This document shows, piece after piece, positions 1-5,363 of a stretch of DNA of 16,924 nucleotides. Under the pieces are notes generated by a model. That model did not search any database, had not been told where the DNA came from, and saw nothing but the letters and a program-made list of their open reading frames with translations. The stretch's first letter is position 1. Each line of letters begins with the position of its first letter. Origin of the DNA: Brevundimonas sp. UBA5936 (GTDB lineage: Bacteria; Pseudomonadota; Alphaproteobacteria; Caulobacterales; Caulobacteraceae); NCBI GenBank assembly GCA_002430835.1, contig DJDA01000067.1, forward strand, positions 1-16,924, read 5' to 3'. Position numbers and translations under genes: made by a program.

Positions 1-170
1 AGCAGGCTGCGGGCCAGGGCGCCGCCGCCGGAACCCGACCCGCAGACGCCGCCGAACAGGCGCTCGAGGCGCAGCGCCGTTGCGGCGTCGGACGCGGGGA
101 GGGCGGTCATCGGCCCGGCCAGAACCAGACCCGCTCCGCCCACGGCGAAGGCTTTCCAGAACAGTCTCAT
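1..170 (-). CDS. small secreted protein, 5' part only (unknown function)
   Basis: The reading frame opens at an ATG (168-170, minus strand) and runs off the left edge of the window, so only the first 56 codons are present. The start is supported by a purine-rich AAAGGGGA about 7 nt upstream. The N-terminus (MRLFWKAFAVGGAGLVLAGP) is a basic residue followed by a hydrophobic stretch, as in a signal peptide, so the product is probably exported. The visible part then contains a short Ala/Leu helix-like stretch, one Cys and a Gly/Ser-rich segment (CGSGSGGG). I do not recognise the family, and too little is visible to assign a function. Confidence 0.6.
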   Translation of the reverse strand, partial: MRLFWKAFAVGGAGLVLAGPMTALPASDAATALRLERLFGGVCGSGSGGGALARSL

Positions 171-343
171 GCACCGTCCCCTTTCAGGGCCTGACGCGAT
201 GAACGTCCGCCGCACAGGCGCGCGTGATGAAGTCGAGAACGGCGATATTACGCCTCGGCGCGCCCCTTAGACAGGGCGATTCCGGGAAACGGGACTTTCC
301 TGGGCGGGCGGTTCACAGGCGGAAGCGGTTGGGGGCTGCCAAG

Positions 344-357
344 GGTGGAAAGCGGAC
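344..357 (+). repeat. dispersed 14-bp repeat, copy 1
   Basis: GGTGGAAAGCGGAC is found here and again at 708-721, in the same orientation, each time just upstream of a small gene of unknown function. The copies differ just outside this core (AAGG before and ATG after here; TAA before and GTG after in the second). From memory, GGAAAGCGGACAT-like elements are common between genes in alphaproteobacteria; that link is recall and was not checked. Apart from this element I see nothing specific in the 210 bases between 171 and 380. Confidence 0.6.
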
Positions 358-384
358 ATGAGTACGAGTAGCCTCCGTCTATGA
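358..384 (+). other. possible 8-codon leader ORF coupled to the next gene
   Basis: An ATG directly follows the repeat and opens an 8-codon frame (MSTSSLRL) that ends in TGA. The stop overlaps the ATG of the next gene in an ATGA arrangement. The GGTGGAAAG of the repeat could act as a weak Shine-Dalgarno for this mini-ORF, whereas the downstream gene at 381 has no obvious ribosome binding site of its own. Translational coupling is therefore plausible but is an inference; a chance overlap is equally possible. Confidence 0.3.
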
Positions 385-671
385 TCGTCGAGCCCAAATT
401 CGTGTTGGCGCTGCCTATCTCCGACGAGGCGACGCTCGCTGCATTTGTGGAGCAATGCATCACTCGAAACGTGTCCTTGATCGCAGTTCAGGGCGAGGGA
501 TGCGAACGGATCGAAGATGAAATCGACAGGCTTATCGTTGGCGACGGCACGGACGATGCCCGATTTATTACGACCTCAAGTCACCCCGGCGAGACGCTCG
601 AAGAGGCTCTTGAGTTTGCCATGGCTTGGTGGGTCAACGCTGATGGTCCCACTGAAGTGGTTCGGCTCTGA
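381..671 (+). CDS. small conserved-looking protein, 96 aa, possibly DUF7684
   Basis: A complete 96-aa acidic soluble protein with no signal peptide or membrane segment. It alternates hydrophobic strands and helices: strand FVLALPI, helix EATLAAFVEQCI, strand VSLIAVQG, helix CERIEDEIDRLIVGDG, strand ARFITTSSH, helix TLEEALEFAMAWW. This alpha/beta pattern and the FITTSSHPGETLEE segment resemble what I recall of the DUF7684 family, but that assignment is tentative and no function is known to me. The ATG at 381 has no clear Shine-Dalgarno and overlaps the stop of an 8-codon upstream frame. Base composition is less GC-rich than the housekeeping genes further right, which suggests accessory DNA. 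Confidence 0.65.
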   Translation: MIVEPKFVLALPISDEATLAAFVEQCITRNVSLIAVQGEGCERIEDEIDRLIVGDGTDDARFITTSSHPGETLEEALEFAMAWWVNADGPTEVVRL

Positions 672-707
672 CGGTTCGAAACGGGGCGTTGAGCGAAGTT
701 CGGTTAA

Positions 708-721
708 GGTGGAAAGCGGAC
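708..721 (+). repeat. dispersed 14-bp repeat, copy 2
   Basis: Second copy of GGTGGAAAGCGGAC, 364 bp after the first, ending 7 nt before the ATG at 729. It is followed at once by GTG, which opens a five-codon frame ending in TGA at 737-739, loosely mirroring the mini-ORF after copy 1. The sequence just before it (GCGAAGTTCGGTTAA) is not shared with copy 1. Confidence 0.6.
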
Positions 722-728
722 GTGGGCC

Positions 729-1253
729 ATGCTCTCTGACGGCATGACAGATTGGACAGAAATCTACCGCCCGGTCTTGGGGAAGGAAATCGTGGGTTTG
801 GTTTGGATGCCGATCACCGCCGATACACCGCAACTCGCCTCAGAACTGCAAATGGCGTCGTATTCGTTTTCCGGTGCAGCGTTTGTCCGCTTTGCCAGCC
901 AGGATGCCATCAACCTTTCTTGGCAGCAGGTGGAGGACCGTTTCGTTCTGGCGACAGCACAGGATGCTGCATGGGTCGCGCATTCACTGGATCGCATTCA
1001 GGCTGCTGGCGATCTTTGGATTGGTCTGATCGGCTCGACCCTCACGTCGGTTGAACTTTTCACCTTGCCTGACGACGAACATCGGCGGGTTGTCGGGGTC
1101 AAACATCAAACGACCAACGGCTGCTTCTGGGTGGGGACGGGCGGCAAAGACTTCGTCGGCGACCAAGATGACCTGTGGGTTGGGGTCGATTGCGATCCGC
1201 CCAATTACAGCGACCTCGTCAGCTTAGGTGTCGTCGAACCCGAGGTCCGCTAG
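729..1253 (+). CDS. uncharacterised 174-aa protein
   Basis: A complete frame with no signal peptide and no membrane segment. Two starts are possible: ATG at 729 (MLSDGMTDW) and ATG at 744 (MTDWTEIY); neither has a strong Shine-Dalgarno, so the start is uncertain. The protein is rich in Trp and acidic residues and looks like a beta-rich cytosolic domain (LWIGLIGSTLTSVELFTL in the middle, and CFWVGTG and DLWVGVDCDPP near the C-terminus). I do not recognise the family. It follows the 96-aa gene by 57 bp in the same direction, shares the same upstream 14-bp repeat, and has similarly modest GC. The two may be a small accessory cassette, but no sequence feature shows that they function together. 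Confidence 0.6.
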   Translation: MLSDGMTDWTEIYRPVLGKEIVGLVWMPITADTPQLASELQMASYSFSGAAFVRFASQDAINLSWQQVEDRFVLATAQDAAWVAHSLDRIQAAGDLWIGLIGSTLTSVELFTLPDDEHRRVVGVKHQTTNGCFWVGTGGKDFVGDQDDLWVGVDCDPPNYSDLVSLGVVEPEVR

Positions 1254-1295
1254 GGGTCGCTTCCAGACATAGCCTACAGTCTGCGAAGTCGCCGT

Positions 1296-1841
1296 TCAGT
1301 CTAGCGCGTCGAAGTCCACCACGATCGGCTCGCGGTCCAGCAAGGCCAGCACGCGGCGGAAGCTGTCCTGGCTCAGGGCGGTGGTGGCGGTGTTGGCCAG
1401 GGGGTGGAAGTTGACGACGGCCTCCTCCCACAGGCGTCGGTCCAGCACGAAGGTCACGCGGCGGTCCGCATCATTGATCAGGCCCAGGGCCGTGACCGAG
1501 CCGGGACGTACGCCGAGCGTTTCCCACAGCAGGGTCTCATTGCCGAAGGACAGGCGGTCCGAACCCATGGCGCGATGGGCGCGCTTCAGGTCGATGACCG
1601 TGTCCTGGGCGGCCGAGATCAGCCACAGGCGACCCTTCTTGTCCTTGAGGAACAGGTTCTTGGTGTGCAGGCCCGGCAGGTCGGCCTTGAGGTCCAGGCC
1701 TTCCTCGACGCGGAAGACGGCGGGGTGGTCGTGGGTGGTCTGTTCGATGCCGTGCTCGGCCATCCAGGCCAGCAGGCGGGCGCGGTCATACGCGGGCTCG
1801 TGCAGGATGTCGGAGGCGGGATCGGCGGCGATGGCGGTCAT
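1296..1841 (-). CDS. YbaK/ProX-type prolyl-tRNA editing protein
   Basis: Predicted free-standing aminoacyl-tRNA deacylase of the YbaK/EbsC fold, which clears mischarged tRNA (typically Ala-tRNA-Pro) in the cytosol. With the ATG at 1841 the product is 181 aa, close to the usual size of about 170. Supporting motifs are THDHPAVF (residues 36-43), the HTKNLFL segment with the conserved Lys at about residue 61, the Gly-rich VRPGSVTALGL loop (111-121) and FHPLANTATT (145-154). A longer frame back to a TTG at 1916 would add 25 Arg/Pro-rich residues unlike the family, so I prefer the ATG although its Shine-Dalgarno is weak. It diverges from the DUF6065-like gene across a 91-bp gap. Family assignment is strong; exact tRNA specificity (ProXp-ala or related) is inferred. 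Confidence 0.88.
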   Translation of the reverse strand: MTAIAADPASDILHEPAYDRARLLAWMAEHGIEQTTHDHPAVFRVEEGLDLKADLPGLHTKNLFLKDKKGRLWLISAAQDTVIDLKRAHRAMGSDRLSFGNETLLWETLGVRPGSVTALGLINDADRRVTFVLDRRLWEEAVVNFHPLANTATTALSQDSFRRVLALLDREPIVVDFDALD

Positions 1842-1932
1842 CTCGGTCTTGTCGGGCGGGCGGCGAGGGCGATAGGGGAGGAAGCCGACCCTCAGGGTCG
1901 CCGCCTTATTCGTCAAGCTTGGGAGCCGCGTC

Positions 1933-2673
1933 TTGGAACTGGAATGCTATCCGATGAATGCGCGTCCGTGCGACCTGGTGCCGGGCCGCCAGTCGCGCAA
2001 CTGGATGGACGCCTTCGCCAGCCGTCACCCTTATCGCTGTCTGCCGCTGACCATGGCCAACACCACGGGGTGGGAGATCCTGTGTCCCTTCGGCTTCACG
2101 GCCGAGTGGAACGGCGGGCCGTCGCAGACCGATATCAAGATCACGCCGGACCGGCCGCAGCCCGAGCTGGACCATTTCGTCACTTCGCACTTCTCGCGCG
2201 GGGTGCTGACCATGCACCCGCAGTATCTGTTCCGCACGCCGCCGGGCTGGGGGCTGATCGCGCAGGGCTCGCCCAACCACGTCAAGGACGGCATCCAGCC
2301 GCTGAGCGGCCTGATCGAGACGGACTGGCTGCCCTTCCCCTTCACCATGAACTGGATCTTCACGCGGCCGGGCCGGGTCAAGTTCGAGAAGGGCGAGCCC
2401 TTCTGCTTCATCCTGCCGGTCGAGCACCGCAAGGTGGAGCAGTTCGAGCCGGTGATCCGCTCGCTGGAGTCCAATCCCGGCATGAAGGGGCAGTTCGAGG
2501 CCTGGAACCGTTCGCGCACCGATTTCAACACCCGCCTGGCCTCGGGCGATCCGGACGCGGCCAAGGAGGCGTGGCAGCGCTTCTACTTCAAGGGCGAGGT
2601 GCCAGAGGCCCTGGGCACGGCCCCGGCGACCCACGCGAACAAGCGCCGCCTGAAGAATCCGCGCATCGGCTGA
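1933..2673 (+). CDS. DUF6065-like protein, 246 aa
   Basis: A soluble 246-aa protein with no signal peptide. Its N-terminus (MELECYPMNARPCDLVPG), the RNWMDAF and YRCLPLTMANTTGWEIL segments, FTAEWNGG, and the GWGLIAQGSPN and PFTMNWIFTRPG motifs match my memory of the DUF6065 family; no biochemical role is known to me. The start is most likely the TTG at 1933: a GGGAG Shine-Dalgarno lies at 1921-1925, 7 nt upstream, the family normally begins with such a short strand, and the next in-frame ATG (1954) would remove it. The C-terminal 30 residues are basic (THANKRRLKNPRIG). The gene stands alone and ends 19 nt before a strong hairpin. Confidence 0.8.
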   Translation: MELECYPMNARPCDLVPGRQSRNWMDAFASRHPYRCLPLTMANTTGWEILCPFGFTAEWNGGPSQTDIKITPDRPQPELDHFVTSHFSRGVLTMHPQYLFRTPPGWGLIAQGSPNHVKDGIQPLSGLIETDWLPFPFTMNWIFTRPGRVKFEKGEPFCFILPVEHRKVEQFEPVIRSLESNPGMKGQFEAWNRSRTDFNTRLASGDPDAAKEAWQRFYFKGEVPEALGTAPATHANKRRLKNPRIG

Positions 2674-2692
2674 AGCCAAGCGCCTGATGCAG

Positions 2693-2726
2693 CAGCGCCC
2701 GCCTCCGGTGATGGAGGCGGGCGTTG
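2693..2726 (+). terminator. strong hairpin after the DUF6065-like gene
   Basis: Perfect 11-bp inverted repeat (CGCCCGCCTCC at 2696-2706 with GGAGGCGGGCG at 2713-2723, loop GGTGAT), extendable by three more pairs outward including one G-U. It lies 19 nt past the stop of the plus-strand gene and before the stop of the convergent lipoprotein gene. Only a poor T tract follows, so it may be a bidirectional or Rho-assisted terminator. Confidence 0.7.
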
Positions 2727-2783
2727 TCATGTCTAGCGCCGCTCAAGCAGCGAGCCGCCGCGCGGGGAGCGTTAGCGGCCCGC

Positions 2784-3335
2784 TTAAGAGGTGGGACGCA
2801 TCACGCGCGGGCCGAGGTTGTTGATGACCTCGCGGGCGTCGAAGGCGTTGACGTCGCCGGCGGGCTTGGGACCGCGGCCCATGACGATCTCGGCCGTGGC
2901 CTCATAGCGGTCGACCTGGCGGATGTCGCGGTCCCGGCCCCAGTAGGGATCCCAGGTGCTCCAGTAGCCGCGCTGGTAGAAGCGCCAGGACGGACCCCAG
3001 TAGGGACCGTAGCGATCGTAGTAGAAGGGATCCGGCGTGGTGTAGAACCGGGTGTCGCGGTCGGTGGCGCGGGTGACGGTGGCGAACCAGTCGTAGCCGT
3101 TCTCGACCGTCAGTTCGGCCGAGCGCAGCAGCAGGGACATCTCGACCTGATCGCGCGAGGTGACCGAATTGCCCGAGAAGCTGACGGCGTAGCGGTTGGA
3201 CTCCAGGCGCTGCTCGGCATAGCCGCCCTGACCCTTCGAGCCGATCGGCTGATAGGGGGTGGCCGTCGCGCAGGCGCCCAGGGCGAGCGCGCCCGCCAGG
3301 GCGATCAGCACCGGGGTTTTGCGAAGCTTCATCAT
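2784..3335 (-). CDS. CC0125/CC1285-family-like envelope lipoprotein
   Basis: The ATG at 3335 is preceded by AAGGAGAG 8 nt upstream, giving 183 aa; a longer in-frame extension lacks this site and is rejected. The N-terminus is a classic lipoprotein signal with lipobox LGAC and lipidated Cys at residue 22. The residue after it is Ala, so outer-membrane sorting is expected. Residues 38-90 (GGYAEQRLESNRYAVSFSGN, then VEMSLLLRSAEL and NGYDWF) match the CC0125/CC1285 family known from Caulobacter. Residues 98-132 are very rich in Tyr, Trp and Pro, and the C-terminal part returns to a beta-rich pattern (ATAEIVMGRG). The molecular role is unknown. The upstream EcfG-type promoter motif suggests general stress induction. 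It follows the exporter gene by 88 bp but appears to have its own promoter. Confidence 0.85.
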   Translation of the reverse strand: MMKLRKTPVLIALAGALALGACATATPYQPIGSKGQGGYAEQRLESNRYAVSFSGNSVTSRDQVEMSLLLRSAELTVENGYDWFATVTRATDRDTRFYTTPDPFYYDRYGPYWGPSWRFYQRGYWSTWDPYWGRDRDIRQVDRYEATAEIVMGRGPKPAGDVNAFDAREVINNLGPRVMRPTS

Positions 3336-3377
3336 GGAAAACTCTCCTTGAGCGTTCATTGAACGCCCGTCGGTCTG

Positions 3378-3402
3378 AACGAGGGGTGAATGGTCAAGTT
3401 CC
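3378..3402 (-). promoter_or_regulatory. EcfG/SigT general-stress promoter motif
   Basis: On the minus strand GGAAC (3402-3398), a 16-nt spacer and CGTT (3381-3378) match the GGAAC-N16/17-CGTT consensus of EcfG-type sigma factors, which drive the general stress response of alphaproteobacteria (SigT in Caulobacter). The element ends about 43 nt before the lipoprotein ATG, leaving room for a short leader with the AAGGAGAG site. A hand scan of the GGAAC and GTTCC sites I noticed elsewhere gave no second match. Confidence 0.65.
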
Positions 3403-3423
3403 AAACCGCTCATCCCGCGCCCA

Positions 3424-4056
3424 TCACAGACGCGAGACGATGAGAACGGCGGCGAGGAGCAGAAGGCATCCGACCACAATGCCGAAACCCTTGCGGAAAC
3501 GCGGCGCGGTCATCTGTCGCGCCAGGGCCGCCCCGCCCAGGCCGTAGGCGCACATCGACAGGCCGTCCATGCCGACGGTGGTCACGGCGAACAGGGCCAG
3601 CTGCGGCGCCAGCGGGCGGTTGATGTCCAGGAAGGGCGGCAGGACGGCGGTGAAGAAGAGGATGGCCTTGGGGTTGGCGATCTGGACCATGAAGCCGTCG
3701 ACCAGGGCGCTGCGCCCACGCTTGACCTCGATGTGCGAAGGCTCGGCGGCGGTGGCGAAGGCCCCGCGCAGGGCCTTGATCCCCAGCCAGGCGACATAGA
3801 GGGCGCCCAGGACGGCGACGACGCGGAAGACCTGGGGGAAGGCGATCACCAGGGCGCCCAGGCCCAGGGCGGCGGCCCCGAACCAGACCAGGGTGGCGGT
3901 GTTCATGCCCAGGACGGCGGTCAGGGCGGCGGCCTTGCCTTTCTCCATGCCGGTGGCGACAGCGAAGATGTTGGCCGGGCCGGGCGTCACCGCCATCACG
4001 GCCATGACGCCGAGAAAAGCCAGGTACAGATGCGGATCGACAGGAAGCGCGGCCAT
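3424..4056 (-). CDS. LysE/RhtB-family amino-acid exporter
   Basis: A 210-aa inner-membrane protein of the usual LysE/RhtB length, predicted to export an amino acid or derivative by proton exchange. The signature VTPGPANIFAVATGMEKGKAAAL lies at residues 23-45. About six hydrophobic segments can be seen: near residues 10-30, 44-66, 68-90, 115-140, 150-175 and 188-208. The ATG at 4056 has GAAAGGG upstream. The gene is in the same direction as the two secreted-protein genes and lies 89 bp after the nearer one, with a 14-bp tandem repeat in the gap. The substrate cannot be read from the sequence. Confidence 0.9.
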   Translation of the reverse strand: MAALPVDPHLYLAFLGVMAVMAVTPGPANIFAVATGMEKGKAAALTAVLGMNTATLVWFGAAALGLGALVIAFPQVFRVVAVLGALYVAWLGIKALRGAFATAAEPSHIEVKRGRSALVDGFMVQIANPKAILFFTAVLPPFLDINRPLAPQLALFAVTTVGMDGLSMCAYGLGGAALARQMTAPRFRKGFGIVVGCLLLLAAVLIVSRL

Positions 4057-4096
4057 AAGGCCCTTTCGGGCGCAAGCGAGCTCAGGTCAAGCCGGG

Positions 4097-4152
4097 TCTG
4101 AACCCAGGCCGTTCAACTCAGGCTGTTCAACTCAGGCTGTTCAACTCAGGCG
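4097..4152. repeat. 14-bp tandem repeat, about 4 units
   Basis: GTTCAACTCAGGCT occurs at 4111-4124 and 4125-4138, then GTTCAACTCAGGCG at 4139-4152. A degenerate unit at 4097-4110 matches 9 of 14 bases. The array fills most of the gap between the 177-aa secreted protein gene and the exporter gene. Its last unit contributes the TGA stop of the upstream gene (4146-4148). Each unit read on the minus strand holds CCTGAGTTGAAC and thus TGA in two frames. Confidence 0.85.
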
Positions 4153-4679
4153 GGGCAGGGGACCGGGCCGTCGGAGTCCAGCGGCGCCGCCAGGGCGGTC
4201 TCCTCCAGGGCGTCCAGGGCCAGGTCGAAGCCGTACTGAGCCACCAGGCCGTAGGTGACCATCTGTTCGGGGTCGATCTGCGCCCAGGCCCCGTTGGTCG
4301 TCAGGCCGTGAACCACAGGTTCGACCTCGGCCATGGCCTCGCGGACGATGGCTTCGACGTCGATCTCGGCCAGGGCCGCCTCGGCGATCTGGCCGGCCTG
4401 GCGGGTGGCCTCGGCGGTGAAGTCGACGACGTGGGGTTGATAGTCGGACCACAGGGCGATGACGCGCAGGCTCTTCTGCGTTTCGGTCAGGCTGGGATCG
4501 GCCTGGATGCGCTCGGCGCGGGCGCCGAACTCCTCCATCTTCTGTTCGAAGACGGCGGCGGCGGCTTCCAGACGGGTATCGGCGGGGGTCTTCTGCTCTT
4601 CGGCCACGGCGGCCGAGACCGGCAGCAGCGCCAGGGCGGCGGCCAGGGAGAGCGAGGCGAGGGGGAGGGCGCGGGTCAT
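4146..4679 (-). CDS. small secreted helical protein (177 aa), paralogue of the next gene
   Basis: The ATG at 4679 has a strong GAAGGAG site 8 nt upstream. Residues 1-26 form a clear signal peptide (MTRALPLASLSLAAALALLP, cleavage likely after AVA), so the protein is exported to the periplasm or beyond. The mature part is almost wholly helical and Ala/Glu-rich, with one Cys close to the C-terminus. Residues 44-90 align without gaps to residues 53-99 of the neighbour at 4776-5246, with 16 identities in 47 (Phe, Gly-Ala, Ser-Leu, Lys, Arg, Tyr-x-Pro, Phe and others). The segment LTETQ (64-68) resembles the LTxxQ motif of the CpxP/Spy periplasmic chaperones, but only one such motif is present, so that kinship is a guess. 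The Shine-Dalgarno is buried in a long hairpin, and the stop lies in a tandem repeat. Confidence 0.75.
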   Translation of the reverse strand: MTRALPLASLSLAAALALLPVSAAVAEEQKTPADTRLEAAAAVFEQKMEEFGARAERIQADPSLTETQKSLRVIALWSDYQPHVVDFTAEATRQAGQIAEAALAEIDVEAIVREAMAEVEPVVHGLTTNGAWAQIDPEQMVTYGLVAQYGFDLALDALEETALAAPLDSDGPVPCPA

Positions 4680-4686
4680 GACGAAG

Positions 4687-4724
4687 CTCCTTCGACGGAC
4701 GCCGCGCAGGGTCCGCCGAAGGAG
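4687..4724 (-). promoter_or_regulatory. hairpin sequestering the Shine-Dalgarno of the 177-aa secreted protein gene
   Basis: On the minus strand CTCCTTCGGCGGAC (4724-4711), a 10-nt loop, then GTCCGTCGAAGGAG (4700-4687). As RNA all 14 positions pair (13 Watson-Crick and one G-U). The 3' arm contains the GAAGGAG ribosome binding site, which ends 7 nt before the ATG. This is much more stable than needed and should hide the site from ribosomes. It could be a translational switch, a thermometer-like element, or a terminator of the upstream gene that happens to reuse the site; no T tract follows, which disfavours the last. Confidence 0.65.
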
Positions 4725-4775
4725 GGATCGGCTCAAGTGAAATCGCGGTAAGGCGCGATCTCGAAATCCGGCGCC

Positions 4776-5246
4776 TTAGTCGACAGCGGGCGGAGCCGGC
4801 GGGGCGGCCAGGGCGGCCTCGATCGCCGTGCGGATCTGGGCGGGCAGGCCCCGCAGTTGAGCCGAGGCGGCGTCAGCGACGGCCAGAATTTCCGTCTTCT
4901 TCTCAGCGTTCTCAGGCTTTTCGGCCATCTGGCGCAGGAAGGCGCCGTATTCGTCGGCGAAGGCGGCGAACTTGGGCTCGTATTGGGTCAGGACCGCATC
5001 GGTGCGGGCCTTCTTGGTCGCGCCGTCCAGGCTGGCGTCGTCCATGATCGTCTCGAGTTCTGCGCCCATGCGTTCGGCTTCGACGTTGAAGGCGTCGCCC
5101 TTGATCTGGAAGGCGGCTTCCTCGGGCGAGGGGGCGGGCTCGGCGGTGATCATCGGGACGGGCGGCGGCGGATCCTGAACGGCGGCGAAGGCGGGGGCGG
5201 CGAACAGGGTCAGCGCCGCGGCGGCGGCGAGAGAAAGACGGTTCAA
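4776..5246 (-). CDS. small secreted helical protein (156 aa)
   Basis: The best start is a TTG at 5246: GGAG lies 7 nt upstream and the product opens directly with a signal peptide (MNRLSLAAAAALTLFAAPAF, cleavage likely before AVQ). The upstream in-frame ATG at 5357 would add 37 residues before the signal. The mature protein has a Pro-rich linker (residues 26-41, PPPPVP) and then a long helical body to about residue 147, ending in a Pro/Ala-rich tail. Residues 53-99 align without gaps to residues 44-90 of the downstream neighbour, so the pair probably arose by duplication and divergence. I do not recognise a named family. The two genes are co-directional with a 96-bp gap and may be co-transcribed. 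Confidence 0.72.
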   Translation of the reverse strand: MNRLSLAAAAALTLFAAPAFAAVQDPPPPVPMITAEPAPSPEEAAFQIKGDAFNVEAERMGAELETIMDDASLDGATKKARTDAVLTQYEPKFAAFADEYGAFLRQMAEKPENAEKKTEILAVADAASAQLRGLPAQIRTAIEAALAAPPAPPAVD

Positions 5247-5280
5247 CGGAGAACTCCGGCTGGCGACGGCCGAAGCCGTC
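5247..5280 (-). promoter_or_regulatory. UUCG hairpin and SD palindrome before the 156-aa secreted protein gene
   Basis: Minus strand GACGGC-TTCG-GCCGTC (5280-5265) is a 6-bp stem closed by the very stable C(UUCG)G tetraloop. It is followed after 6 nt by CGGAGTTCTCCG (5258-5247), a palindrome that contains the GGAG Shine-Dalgarno and abuts the TTG start. The second element could form only a 4-bp stem, so any masking would be weak. Seen directly; a regulatory role is inferred. Confidence 0.45.
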
Positions 5281-5363
5281 AATAGGGATACGCCGGACGA
5301 TCGACCGGAGATGAGCGCAAGTTGGCCTTGCCACCGGGCGAGCGCAAGCGTCAGCATGCGGGA

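Noticed and set aside
1222..1244. A stretch resembling the 3' part of the tRNA-Thr gene at 16491-16507 (shared GCTTAGGTG, then TCGAAC shifted by one base), as if an att site.
   Set aside because: Only 9 bases are contiguous and the rest needs an indel and a mismatch. It codes for the end of the 174-aa protein, and the interval between the two would include core genes argG and metK. Chance similarity is more likely.
1842..1916. TTG at 1916 as start of the prolyl-tRNA editing protein.
   Set aside because: Adds 25 Arg/Pro-rich residues not expected in the family and would use a rare start; the ATG at 1841 gives the usual length.
1404..2687. Long plus-strand frame of 427 aa.
   Set aside because: It runs antisense to the prolyl-tRNA editing gene and out of frame with the DUF6065-like gene, has Gly/Arg/Ala-rich composition typical of shadow frames in high-GC DNA, and shows no recognisable domain.
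4742..4759. ATCGCG/CGCGAT inverted repeat between the two secreted-protein genes as a terminator.
   Set aside because: Only 6 bp with a 6-nt loop and no T run; not stronger than expected by chance in high-GC DNA.
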